A stretch of 64,000 bases of DNA from PHBD01 sp964578535. GTDB taxonomy: Bacteria > Desulfobacterota > Syntrophia > Syntrophales > PHBD01. Below are positions 52,881 through 62,007 of this stretch, piece by piece; within the stretch, counting starts at the first letter, position 1, and the number at the start of each line of letters is the position of its first letter. The DNA is taken from contig CAZODI010000011.1 of the NCBI GenBank assembly GCA_964578535.1, positions 1 to 64,000 of the forward strand, in the 5' to 3' direction. The position numbers were made by a program, and so were the translations under genes. The notes under the pieces are model-generated. The model was not told where the DNA came from and searched no databases. It saw nothing but the letters and a program-made list of their open reading frames with translations.

Positions 52881-52900
52881 TGTTAGCAATAGGTTACACC
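52881..52900. repeat. 20-bp repeat, right copy (probable integrase arm site)
   Basis: TGTTAGCAATAGGTTACACC, identical to 44773-44792 and in the same orientation, 35 bp from the right core. Confidence 0.8.
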
Positions 52901-52912
52901 TGGCAAGCAAAA

Positions 52913-52935
52913 GGGGGTTAAGCATCTCGCCTAAC

Positions 52936-52939
<4 letters not shown>
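52913..52939 (-). terminator. right-end tRNA terminator hairpin supplied by the element
   Basis: GGGGGTTA and TAACCCCC with an 11-base loop, followed on the minus strand by CTTTTGCTTG. It replaces the original terminator (44564-44590) behind the intact tRNA gene. Confidence 0.75.
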
Positions 52940-53025
<86 letters not shown>

Positions 53026-53077
53026 TTGCGTCGTTCCGGAAAAGAGTCCGTTTCTTACGCTCCGGAGCGCGGTTTTG

Positions 53078-54085
53078 TCAAGCAGTTTTCTCCCTCTCCC
53101 CCTGCACCTCGTATATTGCCACGCTTCGCTTGATTCCCCGGATGGGAAAGGGCTCCAGGCGCACGGCCTCCACGTTGTCCCGGACCCGCTCCCAGGTCCT
53201 CTCGCAGATCAGGATCTGGCTTCCCCTGGCCGAGCCGATCAGCCGGGCGGCCAGATTCACGGCGGCGCCGAAGACGGTGTACTCCTTTTTCCGGTGAGAC
53301 CCGAAGATACCCGCCATCACCTCCCCCGTCGCGATGCCGATGCCGATGGCCAGTTCTTTCGGACAACCCCCGAGCTGCCTGTTGATGCGGTCAATTTCGT
53401 CCCGCATGCCGAGGGCGCTGCGAACCGCACGGAGGGCGTCGTCGGGACCCGCCACCGGGGCGCCGAAGAGGCTCATGATCCCGTCCCCGATATGCTTGTC
53501 CAGGGTCCCATTGTTCTCCAGGATGATCCCGTCCAGCGGGGCGAAATAGTACGTGTTGAGAAAATGGGCAACCTCCTCCGGCGTCATCCCCTCGGCGATC
53601 TCGGTAAAGCCGCGGATGTCGGTGAACACCACCGTTACGGTCTGGCTGATGGGTCGGATGCCCCTTCCCCGTTTCTGAAGCTCCCCGAGAACCTGCTCCG
53701 GGACGAACTGCTTGAGCCTCTTCTTGACGTTGAACTCCCGGATCTTGGCCCGGAGCTCGCTGTTCTCGAAGGGCTTCGTCAGAAACCCGTCGATCCCCTG
53801 GTTCACCGCCTCGATGGCGCTCTCCATCGTGGCATATCCCGTCAGCATGACCCGCGTGATCTCGGGGTTGATCCGCCCGATGGCGACCAGCGTCTCCATT
53901 CCGTCCATACCGGGCATCCGGTAGTCGGAGATGACCGTCTCGATGGCCTCCCCCCGCTCCCGGACCATCCGGATCGCCTCCCCGCCGCTTTCCGCCGTAC
54001 AGATCTCGTAGCCGTCCCGCTCCAGAACCTTTTTCAGAGACCTGCGCACTCCCTCCTCATCGTCAACAATGAGCACTCCGTTCAT
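53078..54085 (-). CDS. response regulator with adenylate cyclase output domain
   Basis: A 335-residue two-domain protein. The receiver domain (1-118) has the acidic pair DDEEGV, phosphoacceptor Asp in ISDYRMPGMDG, Thr in LTGYA and Lys in KPFE. The class III cyclase domain (about 145-330) has FTDIRGFTEIAE with the metal-binding Asp, GDGIMSLFGAP and the transition-state stretch VFGAAVNLAARL. It would make cAMP (or cGMP) when phosphorylated. Its start overlaps the stop of the kinase gene (ATGA), so they form a two-component pair. Confidence 0.93.
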   Translation of the reverse strand: MNGVLIVDDEEGVRRSLKKVLERDGYEICTAESGGEAIRMVRERGEAIETVISDYRMPGMDGMETLVAIGRINPEITRVMLTGYATMESAIEAVNQGIDGFLTKPFENSELRAKIREFNVKKRLKQFVPEQVLGELQKRGRGIRPISQTVTVVFTDIRGFTEIAEGMTPEEVAHFLNTYYFAPLDGIILENNGTLDKHIGDGIMSLFGAPVAGPDDALRAVRSALGMRDEIDRINRQLGGCPKELAIGIGIATGEVMAGIFGSHRKKEYTVFGAAVNLAARLIGSARGSQILICERTWERVRDNVEAVRLEPFPIRGIKRSVAIYEVQGEREKTA

Positions 54086-56292
54086 GGCATTCTCCTTGCC
54101 GGCAGAAGGACCGTCACCTCCGTCCCCCGCCCCTCTTCGCTGCGGACGAGGATCTCCCCCCCGTGCCGCCTGATGATCTCGTGGGAAATGTAGAGCCCGA
54201 GACCCGTTCCCCGTCCGACCTCTTTGGTGGTGAAGAAGGGCTTGAAGATGTCCACCAGACAGCCGTCGGGAATCCCCTGTCCCGTGTCGCGAAACGACAC
54301 GGACACCCGGTTGCCCTCCCGGTCGCCGTCGGTGGCGGTGGTGATGGTGATCGCTCCCCCTTCCCCCGGCAGAGCATCGAGGGCATTCTTGACGATGTTG
54401 ACGAAGACCTGCCCGAGGTTGGCGAAATTCCCCTCCACCCGCGGCAGGTCCACCGCATATCGTCGTTCGATGTGTATCGGCAGGAGCTTGTAGCTGTTAT
54501 ACAGGATCCGGAGGGCGTCGTCCACCGCGGTGTGAATGTCCACCGGCTCCGTGTAGGTCTGGGTCTGGCGGGAAAGGTCCAGGAGGCTCCGGACGATCGC
54601 CCCCGCCCGGTGAAGCTCCTTCAGGGAAAACCGGAGATCCTCCAGCACGTCTCCGGACACGCCGTTCGGCTGCTCCCGGAGATCCTCGATGGAGGATTCG
54701 ACGAGGCTGGCGGCGCCGGCCAGGGGATTGTTGAGCTCGTGGGCCGTTCCCGCCACGAGCTGGCCGATGGCAGCCAGGCTCTCGGAGCGGATGAGCTGCT
54801 GCTGGGTTCGTTCCTTCTCTTCCAGCACCTTCCGGAGGTCGGCGGTCCGTTCTTCGACCCGCTGCTCCAGTTCCCGGTTCATCCGCTCGATCTCTTCGTA
54901 CCCGGCAGCGTTCTCCAGCGCGACGGCCGCCTGGTTGGCGATGGTGCCCAGCAGCTCCAGGTCTTCATGGACGAACAGCGCTCCCGATCGCTTCTGCCCC
55001 AACAGAATCGCACCGATCAGCCGGTTCCGCGACAGCATGGGCACGGCGAGGTCAATCCCGTGCGCGTCGAGATATGCTGGAGGAAAATCCGCTCCGGAGG
55101 ACGTTCCTGTCCTGTCCTCCAGCTGGAAACGGCTGACCGGTCCTCCCGCCCGTTCCAGAAACGGCACCAGGGGATGGTCCGGCGGCATTTCTTCCAGTCC
55201 TGCGGCATCGTCTTCCCGGTCGTATGCACGGAATCGGCCGGTCCCCGCGTCCCGGGCGAGCAGGATAAACCGTCCGACCGGGATGGCCTCCGGTATGGAC
55301 GCAAACAGCAGACACCGGACCTCTTCGGAGCGTTTCAGGCTCGCCAATTCGCCGCTCAGGTCCCTGAGCAGCCTGCGGGCATCGTAGCGTCCCCGGAAGA
55401 AAAGCCGGTCCAGACAGGCCTGGACCCGCTCCCGCATCGGCTGGAACAGGAACACCATCATCAGGGCCAGCAGGAGGGAGGTCCCGACGACGTCGCGGAA
55501 ACCGCTCCGGATAAACAGCATGTGGGTCATGGAAAGGAAGAAGGCGCAAAGAACCGCCAGGAGAATCACCAGGACCGAATAGACGATTCCCTTGCGGATC
55601 GCCGCCCCGGCGTCCAGAAGATCATAGCGCAGGATGCCGTAGGCCAGGATCGCCGCCGGCACAAAGCTGAATCCGCCCACGGGGAGCACATCCATCCCGA
55701 TGACCGGCAGGATGTTCAGGGCGATCAGGAGGGAGCTGAATCCCACGCCGGCTGTGACGTATTTCAGGCGATTGCGCGCGCGGTTGTCCGTGGTCCCCCT
55801 CATGCCCTGAACAAGGAGCAGGATGCAGTAGATCACCGTACAGCCCGCCAGGAGGGAGAAGACCTGGAATGCAGGACCCGCGTCGGCGATGAAACCATGG
55901 GGCCCCCGATGGAGCCCCCGGAAGAACAGGTCCGTCTGCGTCAGCGGCAGCAGTCCGAGACCGACCATCCAGGCGAGGCGCTCCAGCCACCGCCGCCCCG
56001 TGATTTCCAGCAGGCGGTGGACGAACTGGACATATACGGGCAGGCTGAACACGAAAACGACATAAATCAGCCGTTCGAAGGAGAGCACCCGGTCGCTGTC
56101 CGCGACGAGGCTCAACGCCGCCAGGTCCGCGTTGTTGAGAATGCCCATCAGGCACAGGACGGCGAAGAGGCGGTTGGCGGGCGTGCGCCGTCCCTTCAGA
56201 AGGGTGATCGCGGCGAGAAAGACAAGGACAAAGATGCCGAGGACGGGAGGAATGGCAACGGCCGGAAGGGTGGAATAGGGATCGGGAAGCAT
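54082..56292 (-). CDS. membrane-bound sensor histidine kinase with GAF domain
   Basis: A 736-residue kinase. The N-terminal 290 residues hold about eight membrane helices, like the 7TM/MASE-type sensor modules. A GAF domain at about 330-470 is followed by a coiled coil (RELEQRVEERTADLRKVLEEKE), HisKA with the H-box GTAHELNNPLAGA, and HATPase with NIVKNALDAL, DTGQGIPDG and GRGTGLGLYI. All catalytic boxes are present. It overlaps its partner by 4 bp. The signal is unknown; a lipid-soluble or membrane stimulus is plausible from the many helices. Confidence 0.9.
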   Translation of the reverse strand: MLPDPYSTLPAVAIPPVLGIFVLVFLAAITLLKGRRTPANRLFAVLCLMGILNNADLAALSLVADSDRVLSFERLIYVVFVFSLPVYVQFVHRLLEITGRRWLERLAWMVGLGLLPLTQTDLFFRGLHRGPHGFIADAGPAFQVFSLLAGCTVIYCILLLVQGMRGTTDNRARNRLKYVTAGVGFSSLLIALNILPVIGMDVLPVGGFSFVPAAILAYGILRYDLLDAGAAIRKGIVYSVLVILLAVLCAFFLSMTHMLFIRSGFRDVVGTSLLLALMMVFLFQPMRERVQACLDRLFFRGRYDARRLLRDLSGELASLKRSEEVRCLLFASIPEAIPVGRFILLARDAGTGRFRAYDREDDAAGLEEMPPDHPLVPFLERAGGPVSRFQLEDRTGTSSGADFPPAYLDAHGIDLAVPMLSRNRLIGAILLGQKRSGALFVHEDLELLGTIANQAAVALENAAGYEEIERMNRELEQRVEERTADLRKVLEEKERTQQQLIRSESLAAIGQLVAGTAHELNNPLAGAASLVESSIEDLREQPNGVSGDVLEDLRFSLKELHRAGAIVRSLLDLSRQTQTYTEPVDIHTAVDDALRILYNSYKLLPIHIERRYAVDLPRVEGNFANLGQVFVNIVKNALDALPGEGGAITITTATDGDREGNRVSVSFRDTGQGIPDGCLVDIFKPFFTTKEVGRGTGLGLYISHEIIRRHGGEILVRSEEGRGTEVTVLLPARRMP

Positions 56293-56432
56293 GCCTCAGG
56301 CCGGCGCGGTGCCGGCTTTTGCAATGCCTCACCCCCCCGCAGGGTGCCCCTGAGGGCGAGACGGGAACGATGGATCCGCGGGCCGGGTCGCCTCGAAAAG
56401 GCTTCCCGCTCCGCACGGTGTCGCCGGCCGCC

Positions 56433-56984
56433 TCAGAAAAGGAACACGGCGGCCGCCAGAACGGTGGTGTAGCTGTTGGCCTTCACGATGCTCGACTGCG
56501 TGCTGTTCAGAGTGCGGACGATCTTTCCGCTGATCTTGAAGATTTCCTTCTTTTCGTCCCAACTCTCATCGACGTTGAAGTCGATGCCGAGGGTCGAGGC
56601 CAGCATGGCTGCCGCCAGGTCCTCGGCGTATTCCCCGGCCTGCTTCTCTGTCTGGCCGAAGGCATGGTGCTCGCTGATGTACCCGTAGGCGCTCTTTTCG
56701 GCTGGAACGGCACATCCTACCGAGGCGGCGAGCAGTCGCCGCATCTCGTTGCTGCAGCACCGGCTCATTACACAGAACGTGATGGCCCCGGGTTTGAGTT
56801 CCTTGAGTCCATTCTGCTTGGAAACCACTTTGCATCCGGGCGGCATGATGCTGGACACCTGAACCAGGTTGCACTTCTCGATGCCCGCGTCCCGAAGAGC
56901 CAGCTCGAACGAATGGAGTTCTTCCCGGTGGACGCCCACCCCCTTCGTGAAAAAAATCCTCTTCGGTACGTATCCGATCATCAC
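56433..56984 (-). CDS. pdaD: pyruvoyl-dependent arginine decarboxylase
   Basis: Decarboxylates arginine to agmatine using a pyruvoyl group made by self-cleavage. The 183-residue protein has the cleavage site in QVSSIMPPGC, with Ser44-Ser45 as the predicted pair, and the family blocks HREELHSFELALRDAGI and KSAYGYISEHHAFGQTE. Length fits the archaeal-type proenzyme. It lies about 117 bp downstream of speB on the same strand, which uses its product. Together they convert arginine to putrescine and urea. Confidence 0.92.
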   Translation of the reverse strand: MMIGYVPKRIFFTKGVGVHREELHSFELALRDAGIEKCNLVQVSSIMPPGCKVVSKQNGLKELKPGAITFCVMSRCCSNEMRRLLAASVGCAVPAEKSAYGYISEHHAFGQTEKQAGEYAEDLAAAMLASTLGIDFNVDESWDEKKEIFKISGKIVRTLNSTQSSIVKANSYTTVLAAAVFLF

Positions 56985-57101
56985 CTTTTTCCTCCAACCT
57001 GATATTTCTGCCTTCTGCGCCGAAAGGCTTCATGCTCCATTTTTTCGTTTTTTTCAAGTCGAATCAGCCGACACAGCCAATCATCCGATTCTCTTTTACC
57101 T

Positions 57102-57962
57102 TCAAGTAGTTTCAGATTCGCAGGCATAGCCCATCAACCGGTAGACGAGCTTTGCCGCCAGGAAATCGGGGGCCACGAGACCCGGAAGAGGGGAAAGCTC
57201 CACCACGTCGAAGCCCCGGATCCGGGTCCGCTTTGCAACCCGTCGGAGGAGTCCCGTGAGGGCTCTCCAGTCGATGCCGCCGGGCTCGGGCGTTCCCGTG
57301 GCGGGCATGAAGGCCGGGTCGAGGGCGTCCAGATCCACCGTGATGTAGAGGTCCCCGTCCAGAAGCTCGCTGATCCGGTCCAGGTTCGCGTCCCCCGCCA
57401 TGACATAGTCGGCGCTGAACGAATGGATGTTCGATTCCTTCCGGTAGAGCGCCTCCGGCGCGCTCATGCTGCGGATGCCCGCCTGGACGAGGGGGCAGAT
57501 CTCCACGATCCGGCGGGCGATGCAGGCATGGCTGTAGGGCGTACCCTGGTAGGACTCCCGGAGATCGGCGTGGGCATCCAGTTGAAGGACCTTCAGGCCG
57601 GGATACTTCCTCTTGAGCGCCTGGACGGCTCCCAGGGAGATGCTGTGCTCCCCGCCCAGGAGGACGGGGATCTTTTCCAGACCGACGGCTTCCTCCACCC
57701 GTTCCCTTACGGCATGGACCATGGATTCCGGCCCTGACGCATCCGCCTCCACTGCGGGGGCGGTGTGAATTCCCGCCTTGTATGTCTCCCGGTCCAGTTC
57801 CTCGTCGTAAAGCTCCATGTTGCCAGAGGCCTCCAGGATCGCCAGCGGCCCCCGCCGGGACCCCGACTGATAGGTCGAGGTCAGGTCGTAGGGAACGGGG
57901 ATCACGACGAAGGCGGACCGCTCCAGGCCGGTATATTCAGGTTCCAGGCCGCCGAAGTTCAT
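57102..57962 (-). CDS. speB: agmatinase
   Basis: Hydrolyses agmatine to putrescine and urea; a Mn2+-dependent ureohydrolase. The ATG at 57962 follows TTGGAGG. The 286-residue protein has GGEHSISLG, QLDAHADLRE (metal ligands D, H, D) and VDLDALDPAFMP, the three ureohydrolase signatures. The TGTPEPGG loop fits agmatinase rather than arginase. It lies upstream of pdaD. Polyamine synthesis through agmatine is therefore encoded in two adjacent genes. Confidence 0.93.
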   Translation of the reverse strand: MNFGGLEPEYTGLERSAFVVIPVPYDLTSTYQSGSRRGPLAILEASGNMELYDEELDRETYKAGIHTAPAVEADASGPESMVHAVRERVEEAVGLEKIPVLLGGEHSISLGAVQALKRKYPGLKVLQLDAHADLRESYQGTPYSHACIARRIVEICPLVQAGIRSMSAPEALYRKESNIHSFSADYVMAGDANLDRISELLDGDLYITVDLDALDPAFMPATGTPEPGGIDWRALTGLLRRVAKRTRIRGFDVVELSPLPGLVAPDFLAAKLVYRLMGYACESETT

Positions 57963-58029
57963 AGGCACCTCCAAAAAAAGAAGCGGACCATAGCACACGG
58001 CCCTACCGATGTCGAGACCCAGAGACCTT

Positions 58030-58448
58030 TCAGGGCCTGAAAAACGACAGGGAAAACGAGCCGTCCTCGAATACGCCGTAGGAGCAGTACCGGATCCAGT
58101 CGCCCAGGGTCATGAAGGTCCGGGCTCGCCCGGCTGTCTCGTGGATCTCGAAGACAGGACGGTGGCTGTGGCCGCAGATGACGGCGTCGTATCCCTCCCC
58201 GAACTTGTCGAGGGCAAAGCGGCGCATGGCGTCCACGAGACGGTTCTCCGTCTCCCCGGAGAATCGCCGGCTTGTCAGGGAGGTCAAGCGGGCGGCCCGC
58301 CAGACGAACGGGGCCGGCAGGATCCGCTGGAGCCGGTAGAGGAATCGGCTCCGGAGGACTTTTCGGACCAGGGCGGCCCCGGAATCGGGCGGATCGATGA
58401 TGTCCCCGTGGGTCAGGAGGATTCGCTTCCCGTCCAGATCGAGCTCCG
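58030..58448 (-). CDS. LpxH-like UDP-2,3-diacylglucosamine diphosphatase, 5' part lost in gap
   Basis: The last 139 residues of a metallophosphoesterase: an ILLTHGDIID motif, an arginine-rich helical stretch (LVRKVLRSRFLYRLQ), then the GHSHRP motif and a C-terminal LGDWIRYCSY strand. This is the look of LpxH-type enzymes that cut UDP-2,3-diacylglucosamine to lipid X in lipid A synthesis. LpxH has about 240 residues, so the first 100 are in the gap. Frame runs from 58448 (GAG CTC GAT) to the stop at 58030. LpxI or another phosphoesterase cannot be excluded. Confidence 0.72.
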
Positions 58449-58548
58449 NNNNNNNNNNNNNNNNNNNNNNNNNNNNNNNNNNNNNNNNNNNNNNNNNNNN
58501 NNNNNNNNNNNNNNNNNNNNNNNNNNNNNNNNNNNNNNNNNNNNNNNN
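58449..58548. other. assembly gap (100 N) spanning two genes
   Basis: Exactly 100 N. It should contain the C-terminal 70-80 residues of the acyl-CoA dehydrogenase and about 100 N-terminal residues of the LpxH-like protein, thus 500 bp or more. Confidence 0.9.
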
Positions 58549-60110
58549 TTGGCGACGGGGATCATGAATTTTCCCGCCTTGCCGCTGGCGGCAAAGAACA
58601 TGGCCATCTCACCCAGCACATTGGCGGCGGCCTGAACGCTGTCGGACAGCCCGTTGAGGAGCGGCCGATCCTTGTACCGGGCCGTGACGGCTCCGATCTC
58701 GCCCAGGAGGCTGATGAAGTAGAGGCCCTTCTTCATGCCCAGTTTCCGTCCCACCAGGTCCAGGGCCTGGATGCCGTTCGTCCCTTCATACAGGGAAGCG
58801 ATCTTCTCGTCCCGCATGAATTGCTCTACGGGATACTCCTGGCAGAAGCCGTATCCACCGTAGACCTGGATCGCCTGTTCGGTGACCCGGAATCCCATGT
58901 CGGAGCAGTAGGCCTTGCAGATCGGCGTGAGGACTTCCAGGAGGCCCGTCCACTTGTCCCGCTCGCCTTCCTCCGTTGCTGTGCGGGCCTTGTCGACGCA
59001 CCAGGCGGTGTAGTACATCAGGGCGCGCATCCCTTCCACCTGGGCCTTCATCCACAGGAGCATCCGGCGGACGTCGGGGTGCTGGATGATGGGAACCCGC
59101 GGCGCCTCGGGGTTCTTCATGTTCATGAGCGAGGAGCCCTGGAACCGCTCCCTGGCGTACTGGAGGGCGTGGAGGTACGCGATGGAGCCGCTGGACAGCC
59201 CCTGGAGGCCGACACCGATGCGGGCCTCGTTCATCATCTGAAACATGACGCGCATGCCCTGGCGCTCCTGCCCGAGGAGCTCCGCGTAGCAGTCCCCGTT
59301 GTCGCCGAAGTTGATCAGGCAGGTCGCCGATCCCTTGAGTCCCATTTTGTGCTCGATGCTGCCGATGGTGTAATCGTTTCTCTTCCCCAGTGTCCCGTCT
59401 TCGTTCACCAGGAATTTCGGGACCAGGAAGATGGAGATGCCCGCCGTCCCCGGTGGATCCCCCTCGATGCGCGCCAGGACCGGGTGGACGATGTTTTCCG
59501 TCAGGTCGCTGTCCCCGCCGGTGATGAAGATCTTCGTGCCGGAGATCCGGAAGGTCCCGTCGGGCATGCGGACAGCCTTCGTCTTGAGGTTCCCCACGTC
59601 GGAGCCCGCCCCCGGCTCCGTCAGGGCCATGGTGCCTCCCCAGGCGCCGGAATACATTTTTTCCATGTATTTCCGCTTCTGCTCGTCCGTCCCGAAGGTC
59701 TCGACGAGGTGCGCCGCTCCTTCGGTGAGGCCGGGATAGGCGTGAAACGCGAAGTTGTGCATGAACCATTCCTTCGCCGCCGAGCTGATCACGATGGGCA
59801 GCCCCTGCCCGCCGTGATCGGCCGGCCGGCTCATCCCCATCCATCCCCCCTCGCAGTACAGTCTATAGGGACGGTGGAAAACCTCCGGCACGGAGACGTT
59901 GCCGTCCTTGAGGGAGCACTCGGCGCGATCCGCCGTGGCCAGGGTGGGCAGGATCTCCTCGGTGGACAATTTCCGCGCCTCGGTGAGAATCATGTCAAAC
60001 AGATCCGCCGAGAGATCCTGAAAGCGCTCCGCCGCACACAGCTTCTCCACGTCCAGGAGCTCATGGAGAAGAAACTTCTGATCCCGTTCGTCAACAATCA
60101 AGCTTCCCAT
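58549..60110 (-). CDS. acyl-CoA dehydrogenase (long form), 3' end lost in gap
   Basis: FAD enzyme for the first step of beta-oxidation, giving electrons to ETF. 520 residues are visible; the family type with a C-terminal extension has about 590-600, so 70-80 lie in the gap. Motifs: ALTEPGAGSDVGNLKT (FAD/substrate), FITGGDSD, GLKGSATCLINFGD, QVYGGYGFCQEYPVE and the catalytic Glu in LYEGTNGIQALDL. This group includes AcdA-like medium and long-chain enzymes. The ETF genes at 12-14 kb are its expected partner. Confidence 0.88.
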
Positions 60111-60375
60111 GGTTTTTGCTGTCTCCTTCCCAAGAGAGGTTCAGGCCCGGGGAGCGGCGCCTCCCGCCTCCGGCCGGCGGAGTCGCGGACCGGCGCCTCA
60201 TTCCGGGACACGGGGGATTGCATAACACAATCGATGCGGCAGGGAAAGCGGTACCTGACATGCGTGTCAACATTTTCAGCTTGTTAATCGGATAGTTATA
60301 AAACCCGTTGACAACCTTTTCCGCCCTCCGGTACAAGCGTGGAACTGTCGCCGCAAACCAATCCCGGAGCCTCTC

Positions 60376-61050
60376 TTGACCGGAACCATCGTCAACACCG
60401 GAGCCGTCGTCGCCGGAAGCCTCATCGGCCTTGCCGCAGGGAAACGCCTCCCGGAGCGCATGAAGAAGCTCCTTCTCCAGTGCCTCGGCCTCTCGACCCT
60501 GCTGATCGGCCTCCAGATGGCCCTCTCCGGCAAGGAGCTGATGTCCGTCATTGCCTGCCTGCTCCTCGGCGCCATCATCGGCGAGGCGGTGAACCTCGAA
60601 GGGTGGATCGAGCGGCTCGGCGAGTGGCTCAAGACCAAGGCCCGCTCCGGCTCCTCCACGTTCGTGGAAGGCTTCGTCACCTCCTCCCTCCTCTACGTGA
60701 CGGGGGCCATGGTCATTGTCGGCTCTATCCAGGACGGCGTGGCGGGGGATCCCCGGACGCTCTACATCAAGGCCATGCTCGACGGCGTGGCCTCCATCGC
60801 CCTGGCCTCCACGCTGGGTCCCGGCGTCCTGTTTTCCGCCCTCTCGGTCTTCGCCGTCCAGGGAAGCCTGACGCTCCTCGCGTCTCGGCTCGTTTTCCTC
60901 CAGGCCCCCGCGGTCCTTGACGCGGTCACCGCCACGGGAGGGCTTCTCATTGTAGCCATCGGGATCAACCTCCTGGATCTCACGAAAATCCGGATCGGCA
61001 ACCTGATCCCGGCCCTGGTTCTGGCCATTCTCTGGGGAGCGTGGAAATAG
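60376..61050 (+). CDS. DUF554-family membrane protein
   Basis: A 224-residue membrane protein with about six helices. It opens with TGTIVNTGAVVAGSLIGL, the DUF554 signature, and has the conserved second block VEGFVTSSLLYVTGAMVIVGSIQDG with Gly-rich helix packing. The start is a TTG at 60376 with a GGAGC upstream. Members such as YdfK/YqgA have no established function; transport of small ions or solutes is suggested by the fold only. It is divergent from the acyl-CoA dehydrogenase gene. Confidence 0.88.
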   Translation: MTGTIVNTGAVVAGSLIGLAAGKRLPERMKKLLLQCLGLSTLLIGLQMALSGKELMSVIACLLLGAIIGEAVNLEGWIERLGEWLKTKARSGSSTFVEGFVTSSLLYVTGAMVIVGSIQDGVAGDPRTLYIKAMLDGVASIALASTLGPGVLFSALSVFAVQGSLTLLASRLVFLQAPAVLDAVTATGGLLIVAIGINLLDLTKIRIGNLIPALVLAILWGAWK

Positions 61051-61186
61051 GGTGCGAAAGCCCCCGCAGCAGATCCCGAACCCCGGGACCGGACCCGCCG
61101 CCGGGACGCGGCCGGGCGCATCCTCCCGGAGCCGCAACCTGCGGCGCTGATTAAGGCTATTTCAGAAGGAAAGGAGTCCAGGCAGC

Positions 61187-62002
61187 ATGTACGAATACGA
61201 GACCTATGCAGTGGAAAAGCGGCCGGAGCAGAAAACCGCCATTCTCTACCTGAACCGGCCGGAAAAGATGAACGCCATGAACTGGCCGTTCTGGCGGGAC
61301 CTTGAATTGGTGGTGGACGAACTGGAGAAGGATCCCGAGGTGGAGGCGGTCGTGGTTGCCGGAAAAGGCAGGGCCTTCAGCGTCGGCATCGATATCTTCG
61401 GCTTCGCCTCGGAGTTCCTGGAGACCATCAGCGCCGCGACCCCCGCGAACCGGGAGGACTTCCGCCGCCTGATTCTCCGGATGCAGCAGGGATTCAGCCG
61501 GATGCACGGCGGCGACAACGTCTATATTGCCGCCATCCACCATTACTGTCTCGGAGGAGGGCTCGACCTGGCCGCCGCCTGCGACATCCGCCTGGCGTCG
61601 AGGGATGCCGTCATCTCCCTGCGGGAAGCGCGGGTCGCCATCGTGGCCGACATGGGCAGCCTGAACCGGCTCCCCCGGATCATCGGCCAGGGCAACGCCC
61701 GGCTCATGGCCTTCACGGCCCGGGACTTCACCGCCACCGAGTGCCTCCGGATGGGCCTGCTCAGCGAGATCTACGAAACGCCGGAAGCGGTGCTGGAGGG
61801 GGCCTTGAACCTGGCGGCGGAGATCACCGCCAACGCCCGCTCCGCCGTGAGGGGATCCAAGCGGCTCCTGAACTTCATGGAAAACCACAGCGTTGAGGAG
61901 GGACTGGATTACGTGGCCCTCTGGAACTCTTCTTTTTTCAACATCCAGGAGGTCCAGGAAGTGGCCATGAAGTCCGCCGGCCGCGGAAAGAAGGCGGGCT
62001 GA
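61187..62002 (+). CDS. crotonase-fold protein, dienoyl-CoA isomerase-like
   Basis: A 271-residue enoyl-CoA hydratase/isomerase family protein with AAGGAGT before its ATG. Oxyanion-hole segments are in VVAGKGRAFSVGIDI and HHYCLGGGLDLAAACD. The second loop reads AIVADMGSLNRLPRIIG, close to the ADVGTLQRLP of delta(3,5)-delta(2,4)-dienoyl-CoA isomerases rather than the GAGGTQRLPR of hydratases. It may therefore handle unsaturated fatty acids or another isomerization. It stands alone between DUF554 and the flavoprotein. Confidence 0.8.
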   Translation: MYEYETYAVEKRPEQKTAILYLNRPEKMNAMNWPFWRDLELVVDELEKDPEVEAVVVAGKGRAFSVGIDIFGFASEFLETISAATPANREDFRRLILRMQQGFSRMHGGDNVYIAAIHHYCLGGGLDLAAACDIRLASRDAVISLREARVAIVADMGSLNRLPRIIGQGNARLMAFTARDFTATECLRMGLLSEIYETPEAVLEGALNLAAEITANARSAVRGSKRLLNFMENHSVEEGLDYVALWNSSFFNIQEVQEVAMKSAGRGKKAG

Positions 62003-62007
62003 CCGGC

